From NCBI GenBank assembly GCA_946885735.1, contig CAMPGW010000110.1, forward strand, positions 1 to 6,699: a DNA stretch of 6,699 nucleotides, read 5' to 3'. This document shows positions 1-5,334 of the stretch, piece after piece. The position numbers were made by a program, and so were the translations under genes. The notes below the pieces were generated by a model. The model did no database searches. It was not told the DNA's origin and worked only from the letters and a program-made list of their open reading frames with translations. Position 1 is the stretch's first letter, and each line of letters starts with the position of its first letter. The stretch is from an uncultured Gammaproteobacteria bacterium (GTDB lineage Bacteria; Pseudomonadota; Gammaproteobacteria; Xanthomonadales; Xanthomonadaceae).

Positions 1-450
1 CCGGCCTACTACGCCATCCCCGGCGGCTTCGCCATGGCCACGCGCATGGAGCAGATCGAGCCCGACGGCACGCCGGTGGATGACGAACTGCGCTGGTCCA
101 CGGAAATTCCTCCGCGCAAGATCGATTCGCTCGGCGATTATCTGCGCGCCTTGCTCAGCGCGCCCGAAGGCCATTACCGGGTGATCGTCTTCACCTTCAC
201 CGACCAGCCGGTGGCGACCTCGTCGGTGAAGGTGAGCGAGGCGGACGCGCAGGCCTGGGGCTCCGACGGCGCCGACCGCCTGCCGGACAGCATCGCCGGC
301 CAGGACTTCTCCCGACAGCACCGCTGCCTGGTGCTGGTGTACGAATTCCAGAAACGGGCCGACAGCGAACCGACGCCCCATCCCGACGGCTCGCCGCCGG
401 CGGCCGTGCATCTGGAACGCAGCGGCATCACCGCCGCCCTGCAACCCTGA
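1..450 (+). CDS. Hypothetical protein, 5'-truncated by the window edge
   Basis: The frame is open from base 1 (P-A-Y-Y-A-I-P-G-G-F...) and ends in TGA at 448-450, so the true start almost certainly lies upstream. The first internal ATG (34) falls inside what reads as continuous protein and is probably not the start. The visible 149 residues are soluble in character. They hold an alternating hydrophobic stretch (YRVIVFTFTDQPVATSSVKV), a second strand-like segment around one cysteine (RCLVLVYEFQKR), and then a Pro/Ser/Gly-rich tail that looks disordered. There is no transmembrane helix in the visible part. I recognise no family. The next gene starts 7 nt after the stop, with its ribosome site overlapping this stop codon, so the two are probably cotranslated and functionally linked. 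Codon use is uniform with the neighbours. I am confident that it is coding and have no view on its function. Confidence 0.75.
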   Translation, partial: PAYYAIPGGFAMATRMEQIEPDGTPVDDELRWSTEIPPRKIDSLGDYLRALLSAPEGHYRVIVFTFTDQPVATSSVKVSEADAQAWGSDGADRLPDSIAGQDFSRQHRCLVLVYEFQKRADSEPTPHPDGSPPAAVHLERSGITAALQP

Positions 451-457
451 GGTCGAC

Positions 458-874
458 ATGACACTGAGCAGATCGAAGTGGGTACTGGCCGTCATCTGGC
501 TGGTCGGCGCCGGACTGATCCTGATGCTGATGGTCGGGCAAAGCCTGTTCGACGTGTATGGCGCGCGCACCGAGGAGGCCTGGAGCTGGTACCTGCCGAC
601 GGTGATGCCGAGCCTGTCGCTGATCCTCGGCGTGCTGGTCGCCGACTTTCGCGCCGAGAAGGCGGCGCCCGGCAGCCGGCGGAAGTCCGGCCCGCTGCTC
701 GGCCTGGCGGTCGGCGTATCGATCTTTTACCTGGCGATGGTGTCGCTGACCCTGCTGGTGCAACCCTTCCTGACCACGCCGCCGCTCGAGTTGATGCAGC
801 GCTCCAACCTCTGGCTCGGCCCCTTGCAGGGCCTGGCCGCCGCCACGCTCGGGGCCTTTTTCCGCGGCAACTGA
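458..874 (+). CDS. Small four-helix inner-membrane protein of unknown function
   Basis: The product has 138 residues and four predicted membrane segments, roughly 8-27, 46-63, 79-104 and 118-135. A short charged loop (DVYGARTEEAW, 32-42) follows the first helix and a basic loop (FRAEKAAPGSRRKSG, 64-78) follows the second. The positive-inside rule puts the basic loop and the N-terminus (SRSK) in the cytoplasm. There is no cleavable signal peptide and no catalytic motif. The start is supported by a GAGG at 449-452, five bases before the ATG, which overlaps the TGA of the upstream gene and implies translational coupling. No recognised domain. The pairing with the soluble upstream protein may mean that the membrane protein anchors or partners it, but that is inference. 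Confidence 0.8.
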   Translation: MTLSRSKWVLAVIWLVGAGLILMLMVGQSLFDVYGARTEEAWSWYLPTVMPSLSLILGVLVADFRAEKAAPGSRRKSGPLLGLAVGVSIFYLAMVSLTLLVQPFLTTPPLELMQRSNLWLGPLQGLAAATLGAFFRGN

Positions 875-914
875 AGCAGCCCATGGCGATGCGGAAGGGG
901 CGCGCCGCCTCGGC

Positions 915-929
915 TATCATGCGCGGGTG
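915..929 (+). promoter_or_regulatory. Candidate -10 element and leaderless start of the PAS gene
   Basis: TATCAT at 915-920 matches the sigma-70 -10 consensus at 5 of 6 positions. It is followed after exactly six bases by the GTG start (927). Transcription normally begins six to eight bases after the -10, so the transcript would begin at or next to the start codon. There is no Shine-Dalgarno in the six bases available and no good -35. The same block with the same spacing occurs before the glycosyltransferase gene at 4423-4437, which strengthens the reading. An out-of-frame ATG at 919 would open only a four-codon peptide (MRGC, stop at 931-933). Confidence 0.5.
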
Positions 930-1283
930 CTGAAAGACCTCCCCTTCAACGCCGATACGCTGCTGAACCTGTTGCTCGACACGGTCGTCGTCGTCGATGC
1001 CCACGGCCGCTTCCTTTACACCAGCGCCAGCGCCGCGCAGGTGTTCGGTTACACCCCGGACGAGCTGCGCGGCACCTACATGATCGAGCTGGTCCACCCC
1101 GAGGACCGCGGCCGCACGCTGCAGACCTCGTGGCAGGTGATGTCCGGCGACCCGAAAGTGGGCTACCGCAACCGCTACGTGCACAAGGACGGCAGCACCG
1201 TGCACATCGAGTGGTCGGCGCAGTGGTCGGAGGAGTACGAGGTGCGCATCGCGGTGGCGCGGCGGGTCGAGCCGGCGGGCTGA
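927..1283 (+). CDS. Stand-alone PAS domain protein
   Basis: The product has 118 residues, essentially one PAS fold. An entry helix (DTLLNLLLDTVVVVDAHGRFLYTS, 10-33) leads into SASAAQVFGYTPDELRG (33-49) and LVHPEDRGR (55-63), the hallmark PAS core. The closing strands are YRNRYVHKDGSTVHIEWSAQWSEEYEVRIAVARRV, the usual PAC-like end. PAS domains sense small ligands, redox state or partner proteins in the cytoplasm, and usually sit in front of a kinase, GGDEF, EAL or HTH output domain. Here the frame stops five residues after the domain and no output domain follows. The start is GTG at 927, chosen because it sits just before the domain and after a -10-like element. No ATG is available in frame near the N-terminus. 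It may act by binding another regulator, or be the remaining input half of a lost sensor. No membrane segment or signal peptide is seen. Confidence 0.8.
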   Translation: MLKDLPFNADTLLNLLLDTVVVVDAHGRFLYTSASAAQVFGYTPDELRGTYMIELVHPEDRGRTLQTSWQVMSGDPKVGYRNRYVHKDGSTVHIEWSAQWSEEYEVRIAVARRVEPAG

Positions 1284-1288
1284 TCCGG

Positions 1289-1507
1289 CTACCGACTACG
1301 TGGGCGGCAACGGCCCCTGGCTAAGGCCCATTGCTCGGCCAGCCCCAACTGCTCGCGGATCGCCTGCGTCATCTGCAGCACCTCGGCCTGTTTGCCGGTG
1401 CCGTCGGCCACGCGGATCAGCGCGGCGCGCAGGCCCGCCGCCTGCCTTTCAATCTGCCGCCCACGCGTTTGCGCGTGGGTCCATCGGGTGCGCCATTCGG
1501 TCGTCAT
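1289..1507 (-). pseudogene. Possible gene remnant or small hypothetical ORF
   Basis: The minus strand carries a 72-codon frame (ATG at 1507-1505, TAG at 1291-1289). Its middle part, about 1321-1455, reads like genuine protein: an amphipathic helical run (QAAGLRAALIRVADGTGKQAEVLQMTQAIREQL) with the GC-rich third positions typical of this genome. The N-terminal part lies across an inverted repeat (1460-1479), is Arg/Thr-rich, and has no Shine-Dalgarno before the ATG. The last residues (RGRCRPRSR) also look non-native. I read this as the residue of a decayed or truncated gene, or a very small gene. I recognise no family, and it could still be chance coding potential. Confidence 0.3.
1460..1479. 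repeat. Perfect 8-bp inverted repeat with 4-nt loop
   Basis: CCCACGCG (1460-1467), loop TTTG, CGCGTGGG (1472-1479) is a perfect stem. It lies in the gene-poor stretch 1284-1678 and is not followed by a T tract on either strand, so it is not a classical terminator. Its size and high GC resemble REP-type palindromes common in Xanthomonadales and Pseudomonas genomes. I cannot tell whether it is repeated elsewhere in the genome. Confidence 0.6.
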
Positions 1508-1543
1508 GGGCGCGGAGCATTGGACCTCGCCTGCTCACCGGCT

Positions 1544-1590
1544 GAGACGGCGCAGCGGCGGTTCGAAAGATGCGTCGCTCGTCTCGTTTT
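1544..1590 (+). terminator. Candidate factor-independent terminator
   Basis: GAGACG (1544-1549) pairs with CGTCTC (1580-1585). AGCGGCG (1554-1560) pairs with CGTCGCT (1573-1579) with one G-T wobble. A four-base bulge (1550-1553) sits on the left arm and the loop is twelve bases. A run of four T follows after one base (1587-1590). The T tract is short and the nearest intact upstream plus-strand gene, the PAS gene, ends about 260 bases earlier. It would therefore terminate either a long 3' UTR or a non-coding transcript from the structured segment upstream. Confidence 0.35.
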
Positions 1591-1668
1591 ACCGGACGTA
1601 AGCGGCTGCTTCCCGGATTGCGTCATCGCTGACTTTCGCGGTGCACACTCCCCGCATGCCACCCCGAC

Positions 1669-1673
1669 AAGGA
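1669..1673 (+). promoter_or_regulatory. Ribosome binding site deciding the hemerythrin-like gene start
   Basis: AAGGA lies five bases before the ATG at 1679. The open frame continues upstream to a TTG at 1331, but the upstream residues show no conserved domain, and this site places the start exactly at the beginning of the HHE domain (MNAIELLKQDH). Confidence 0.7.
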
Positions 1674-1678
1674 ATGTC

Positions 1679-2215
1679 ATGAACGCCATCGAACTATTGA
1701 AGCAGGATCACGAGACCGTCCGTGGCCTGTTCGAGGAGCTGCGTGCGACGCCGAAGCAGTCGGCGGACCAGCGCAGCCTGCTGCTGGACCGCATCGCGCG
1801 GGAGATCGCGGTGCACGCTGCCATCGAGGAAGAGATTTTCTACCCGGCCTACAAGCAGGTGGTCGGCGAGGGCGACAAGGAAGCCCTCTACTTCGAGGCG
1901 CTGGAGGAACACCGCGCGGTCAGCGATCTCGTCCTGCCCGACCTGATGTCCACCGACCCGGAGACCGACCGTTTCAGCGGCCGTGCCAAGGTGCTCAAGG
2001 AGCTGATCGAGCACCATGCGCGCGAGGAGGAGAACGAGATGTTCCCCGTCGCCGAACGCCTGCTGGGCGGCGAGCTGCTGGACCAGCTCGGCCAGGCCAT
2101 GAGCCTGCGCAAGGCGGAACTGATGGACACGGCCATGGAGGCGCACGCGGCCCGCGCGTCCCTGGGCAAGACGGTGGCCCCCGGCGCGTCATCCAGCGGG
2201 GCCAGTTACCGCTGA
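1679..2215 (+). CDS. Hemerythrin-like HHE cation-binding domain protein
   Basis: The product has 178 residues. HHE/hemerythrin proteins are cytoplasmic four-helix bundles that bind a di-iron or similar metal centre. Family members are linked to oxygen, nitric oxide or oxidative-stress sensing and iron-sulfur repair. The expected ligand pattern is visible: H11 in LLKQDHETV, H46 with E50 in AVHAAIEEEIFYP, H78 in EALEEHRAV, and H112/H113 with E117 in LIEHHAREEENEMFP. The C-terminal tail after about residue 155 is Ala/Ser-rich and probably flexible. The start follows an AAGGA ribosome site. The gene is preceded by a gene-poor region and followed after 56 bases by the amidohydrolase, which has its own candidate promoter, so it may be monocistronic. 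The exact role (oxygen, NO or iron) cannot be set from sequence. It is shorter than RIC/YtfE (about 220 residues) and lacks the N-terminal ScdA domain. Confidence 0.9.
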   Translation: MNAIELLKQDHETVRGLFEELRATPKQSADQRSLLLDRIAREIAVHAAIEEEIFYPAYKQVVGEGDKEALYFEALEEHRAVSDLVLPDLMSTDPETDRFSGRAKVLKELIEHHAREEENEMFPVAERLLGGELLDQLGQAMSLRKAELMDTAMEAHAARASLGKTVAPGASSSGASYR

Positions 2216-2238
2216 CAGGCCCACGGGACCGAGCCATG

Positions 2239-2244
2239 TAGACT
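2239..2244 (+). promoter_or_regulatory. Weak candidate -10 for the amidohydrolase gene
   Basis: TAGACT in the 56-base gap after the hemerythrin-like gene resembles a -10 hexamer (4 of 6). A CTGACA at 2212-2217 matches TTGACA at 5 of 6 but lies 21 bp away, longer than usual. Transcription from here would give a leader of roughly 20-25 bases containing the GGAG ribosome site at 2262-2265. Confidence 0.25.
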
Positions 2245-2271
2245 CGCGGCAACCCCATCCCGGAGCCACCC

Positions 2272-4356
2272 ATGCGAGCAGCCCTCTGCCTTGGCCTTTG
2301 CGCCTCCCTGCTGCTCGCGGCAAGCCCGGCACTCGCCGCCGATGAAGTCACCCACTACCCGGTCTACATCTCCGGCAAGAAGGCGGGCGAGCAGGTCGTC
2401 ACCCGCCACGACGATGGCCTGGTCGAGGTCGCCTACAGCTATCGCAACAACGGCCGCGGGCCGACCTATGCGGAAAGCTTCCGGCTGGCGCCCGACGGCA
2501 CCTTCACCGAGTTCCACATCAAGGGGAACTCCACCTTCGGCGCGGCGGTGGATGAGCACTTCACGCTCAAGGACGGCACCGCCAGCTGGACCACGCTGTC
2601 GGACAAGCACAGCGGTCCGGTGCCGCCGGGGGCGATGTACGTTCCGCTCAACAACACCTTCGAGGCGGCGGGCGCGATCATCGCGGCGGTGGCGGCGCGC
2701 AAGGACGGGCGGTTGCCGTTGCTGCCCGGCGGCACGCTGACGCACAAGACGCTTGGCACGCTGGAAGCCACGCGCGGCAGCGAGCGCCGTCCGGTTCAAC
2801 TGCTGGCGCAGACCGGCCTCGGTCTGCAGCCCTCGTTCGTCTGGGCGACGGTGGAGCCGAGGCCTCGCTTCTTCGCCGCTGTGTATCCGGGATTCTTCCT
2901 GGCCATCGAGGCGGGTTTCGAAGACAACAAGGCGGCGATGGAGGCGATGCAGATCGCCGCGCAGGCCGACCTGCTCAAGAGCGTTGCCGCGCGCCTGCAG
3001 CCGGCGCTGCCCGGCCTGACCGTGGTGCGCAACACGCGGGTGTTCGACAGCAACACCGCCACGCTCGGCGCGCCTTCGGACGTGTACGTGCTGCGCGGCC
3101 GCGTCACCGCCGTGCTGCCGACGGGCACGCCGGTGCAAGGCGTGAGCCAGCAGATCGATGCCCAGGGGCGGGTCATGCTGCCCGGACTGTTCGACATGCA
3201 CGGCCACGTGCAGCCCTGGGACGGCGGGCTTAACCTCGCCGCGGGCGTCACCACCGTGCGCGACATGGGCAACTCCAACCCCAGGCTCGGCGAGTTGATG
3301 GACGACCTGGCGGCCGGCCAGTGGCTGGGACCGCAGATCGTCGGCGCCGGCATGCTCGAGGGCGAGAGCGAGCAGGCCAACCGCGGCGACTTCGTGGTTT
3401 CGACCTTGCCGCAGGCAAAGGAGGCCATCGACTGGTATGCCGGCCACGGCTACGTGCAGCTGAAGATCTACAACAGCTATCCGAAGGCGATCCTGGCCGA
3501 CACCGTGGCCTATGCGCACAGCCGCGGCCTGCGCGTCAGCGGCCACGTGCCGGCGTTCCTGCGCGCGCAGGACGTGGTCGACGCCGGCTTCGACGAGATC
3601 CAGCACATCAACCAGGTGATGCTGAACTTCCTGGTCACCCCGACCACCGACACCCGCAGCCTGGACCGCTTCATCCTGCCGGCTGAAAAGGTGGCAGGCC
3701 TGGATTTCGACTCCAGGCCGGTGCAGGACTTCATCGCGCTGCTGGCGAAGAAGCAGGTCGTGGTTGATCCGACCCTGACCACCTTCGACTTCATCCGCCA
3801 CCGCGAGGGCGAGATGTCGCAGGCCTTCGGCAGGATCGTCGAGCACCTGCCGCCCGACCTGCAGCGCTATTACCTGACCGCCGAGATGAAGATTCCGGAC
3901 GATGCGGCAGCCAAGCGCTACGACCAGTCCTTCCGCAAGATGGTCGAGTTCGTCGGCCGTCTGTACCGCGCCGGCGTGCCGATCGTGGCGGGCACCGACG
4001 AGATGGCCGGGTTCACCCTGCACCGCGAACTGGAGTTCTACGTCGAGGCCGGCCTGACGCCGTCACAGGTCCTGCAGATCGCCACCCGCAACGGCGCGCG
4101 CTACAGCCGCACCGAGCACGACCGCGGCAGCATCGAGGTCGGCAAGCTGGCCGACCTGGTGCTGGTGGACGGCGACCCGACCCAGGACATTTCCGCGGTG
4201 CGCAAGGTCGCGCTGGTGATCACGCGGGGTCGGGTGATTTCGCCCGGTGCGGTGTACACGGAGCTGGGCATCAAGCCGTTCGTGGCCGATGAGCCGGTGG
4301 TGCAGAAGGTCGAGCCCGTCGAGGCCGCGGGCCCCGACGAGGTCGCTGCCCACTAG
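2272..4356 (+). CDS. Secreted amidohydrolase with a novel N-terminal domain
   Basis: The product has 694 residues. A signal peptide (MRAALCLGLC... ending ALA, cleavage after A22) points to the periplasm. Residues about 23-235 are a beta-rich domain beginning YPVYISGKKAGEQVV, with NGRGPTYAESF and FTLKDGTASWTTL motifs, not part of the catalytic fold. From about 249 (LTVVRNTRVFDS) comes the amidohydrolase composite: the beta sandwich, then HxH at H310/H312 in LPGLFDMHGHV, K398 in QLKIYNS (candidate carboxylated bridging lysine), H425 in SGHVP, H445 in IQHIN, D576 in VAGTDEMAG, and a C-terminal sandwich GSIEVGKLADLVLVDGDP. The full binuclear metal set is present, so the enzyme should be active. 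This layout matches COG1228 (imidazolonepropionase and related amidohydrolases) including Xaa-Pro dipeptidase-like members. The substrate is probably a peptide or cyclic amide but is not determined. The usual core is 400-450 residues; the excess is the N-terminal domain. GGAG at 2262-2265 supports the ATG. Confidence 0.9.
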   Translation: MRAALCLGLCASLLLAASPALAADEVTHYPVYISGKKAGEQVVTRHDDGLVEVAYSYRNNGRGPTYAESFRLAPDGTFTEFHIKGNSTFGAAVDEHFTLKDGTASWTTLSDKHSGPVPPGAMYVPLNNTFEAAGAIIAAVAARKDGRLPLLPGGTLTHKTLGTLEATRGSERRPVQLLAQTGLGLQPSFVWATVEPRPRFFAAVYPGFFLAIEAGFEDNKAAMEAMQIAAQADLLKSVAARLQPALPGLTVVRNTRVFDSNTATLGAPSDVYVLRGRVTAVLPTGTPVQGVSQQIDAQGRVMLPGLFDMHGHVQPWDGGLNLAAGVTTVRDMGNSNPRLGELMDDLAAGQWLGPQIVGAGMLEGESEQANRGDFVVSTLPQAKEAIDWYAGHGYVQLKIYNSYPKAILADTVAYAHSRGLRVSGHVPAFLRAQDVVDAGFDEIQHINQVMLNFLVTPTTDTRSLDRFILPAEKVAGLDFDSRPVQDFIALLAKKQVVVDPTLTTFDFIRHREGEMSQAFGRIVEHLPPDLQRYYLTAEMKIPDDAAAKRYDQSFRKMVEFVGRLYRAGVPIVAGTDEMAGFTLHRELEFYVEAGLTPSQVLQIATRNGARYSRTEHDRGSIEVGKLADLVLVDGDPTQDISAVRKVALVITRGRVISPGAVYTELGIKPFVADEPVVQKVEPVEAAGPDEVAAH

Positions 4357-4394
4357 ACGGCTTTTCCGCGGGACTTTCAAAGGGCGTGACGCCT

Positions 4395-4410
4395 GCACGC
4401 GCGCGCGTGC
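4395..4410. repeat. 16-bp perfect palindrome of alternating purine-pyrimidine
   Basis: GCACGCGCGCGCGTGC is fully self-complementary and strictly alternates purine and pyrimidine, a composition that favours Z-DNA. Its right edge is 12 bases before the -10-like TACCAT at 4423, so it covers the -35 region of the glycosyltransferase promoter. It could be an operator for a dimeric regulator or simply a supercoiling-sensitive element. No function is shown by the sequence alone. Confidence 0.5.
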
Positions 4411-4419
4411 GGACGTGGC

Positions 4420-4437
4420 TGGTACCATGCGCGGATG
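4420..4437 (+). promoter_or_regulatory. Candidate extended -10 and leaderless start of the glycosyltransferase operon
   Basis: TGG directly before TACCAT (4423-4428) forms an extended -10 (TGn), which can replace a -35. The start ATG (4435) follows after six bases, as in the PAS gene promoter. There is no Shine-Dalgarno in front of the ATG. The transcript would therefore begin at or within a base or two of the start codon. Confidence 0.5.
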
Positions 4438-5334
4438 CCGAATTTCCCCCCTGCCTCGATCATCATTCCCTGCCGCAACGCCGCCAACACGGTGGCGGCG
4501 GCAGTGCGTTCAGCCTGGGCGCAGACCATACCGCCGCTTGAAGTGATCGTGGTGGACGACGGTTCCACCGACGACTCCGTGGCAGTGGCCGAGGCGGCCG
4601 GTGCGCGGGTCATCAAGGCCACGCGGCGCGGCTTCGCGGGCGGCGCGCGCAATCTCGGGATCGAGGCGGCGCGCGGCGAGGTGCTGGCCTTCATGGATGC
4701 CGACGTCGAGGTGGGTTCGGACTGGCTCGCGCTCGCGCAGGAGGTCTTCGCGGCGCACCCGCGGGTCGGTGCGGTCGGCGGCCGCATCCGCGACGGCCGC
4801 GGCGGGCTGTGGGGCCGGCTGGACCACGTGCTGATCTTCTCCGAGTGGATGGCGGGCGAGGCTCGTCCCTGCAGCGCGTTCCCGACCATCGGCGTGGTGT
4901 ACCGGCGCGAGGCCATCGGCGCGACGCGCTTTCCGGAGAGCAACCTGGCCGAGGACGTGTTCTTCTGCGAGGCCGTGCAGGCGGCGGGCTGGGGCGCGTG
5001 GTTCGAACCGCGCATCGCCATCACCCACTTCCACGAACGGCTCGACGCGGCCTCGTTCTGGAACCGCCAGGTGCAGGCGGGCCGCGCGTTGTACTGGTCG
5101 CGCAGCCGGCTCGACCGCCCAGGCAAGTTCCTGGTGCGCGCGCCCTGGCTGATGTTCGCCTTGCCGCATCTGTGGATCGTGCTCGGGCGGATGATGAAGG
5201 CCGGCGCCCTGGGCTGGGCGGTCGCCCTGTTGCCGTGGCTGGTCGCGGGAGAAACCGCGCGTGGCATCGGCTTCCTGCGCGGCCGCCGCGAATTCAGCGC
5301 ATCCGCCCTGCCGGCCACCGGAGTCACGCCATGA
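4435..5334 (+). CDS. Family 2 glycosyltransferase (GT-A fold), membrane-associated
   Basis: The product has 299 residues. Family 2 glycosyltransferases transfer a sugar from a nucleotide-sugar donor to a lipid, protein or glycan acceptor at the cytoplasmic face of the inner membrane. The N-terminus SIIIPCRNAANTV (8-20) and VIVVDDGSTDDS (37-48) are the donor-binding start of the GT-A fold. MDADVE carries the DxD metal site (D88, D90), and LAEDVFFCEA has the ED pair (E173, D174) typical of the catalytic base region. Residues about 236-253 and 258-277 are hydrophobic (FALPHLWIVLGRMM; GWAVALLPWLVAG) and probably anchor the protein, followed by a basic tail. The start ATG lacks a Shine-Dalgarno and fits a leaderless transcript. 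Its stop codon overlaps the start of the radical SAM gene by ATGA, so the two are translationally coupled. Donor and acceptor cannot be predicted. Confidence 0.92.
   Translation: MPNFPPASIIIPCRNAANTVAAAVRSAWAQTIPPLEVIVVDDGSTDDSVAVAEAAGARVIKATRRGFAGGARNLGIEAARGEVLAFMDADVEVGSDWLALAQEVFAAHPRVGAVGGRIRDGRGGLWGRLDHVLIFSEWMAGEARPCSAFPTIGVVYRREAIGATRFPESNLAEDVFFCEAVQAAGWGAWFEPRIAITHFHERLDAASFWNRQVQAGRALYWSRSRLDRPGKFLVRAPWLMFALPHLWIVLGRMMKAGALGWAVALLPWLVAGETARGIGFLRGRREFSASALPATGVTP
5320..5323 (+). promoter_or_regulatory. Ribosome binding site deciding the radical SAM start
   Basis: GGAG lies seven bases before the ATG at 5331. The open frame extends far upstream inside the glycosyltransferase gene, but this site, the ATGA overlap and the position of the SAM-binding cysteines fix the start here. 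Confidence 0.75.

Noticed and set aside
1550..1590. tRNA-like signal (GGTTCGAAA resembling a T-loop)
   Set aside because: The flanking bases do not form a T stem, and no acceptor stem or anticodon arm could be built.
1331..1678. Upstream extension of the hemerythrin-like frame to a TTG at 1331
   Set aside because: The extra 116 residues show no domain, cross several inverted repeats and lack a ribosome site, whereas AAGGA precedes the ATG at 1679 exactly at the domain start.
2206..4023. Long minus-strand open frame opposite the amidohydrolase
   Set aside because: It is Arg/His/Gln-rich shadow coding caused by high GC; the plus strand holds a complete enzyme with all its motifs.
4357..4434. 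Possible precursor peptide gene for the radical SAM enzyme
   Set aside because: The 78-base gap has no start codon followed by a plausible peptide; the ATG at 4427 only reads out of frame into the glycosyltransferase gene.
4809..5330. Upstream extension of the radical SAM frame into the glycosyltransferase gene
   Set aside because: The extension is an out-of-frame reading of the glycosyltransferase; GGAG and the ATGA overlap define the start at 5331.
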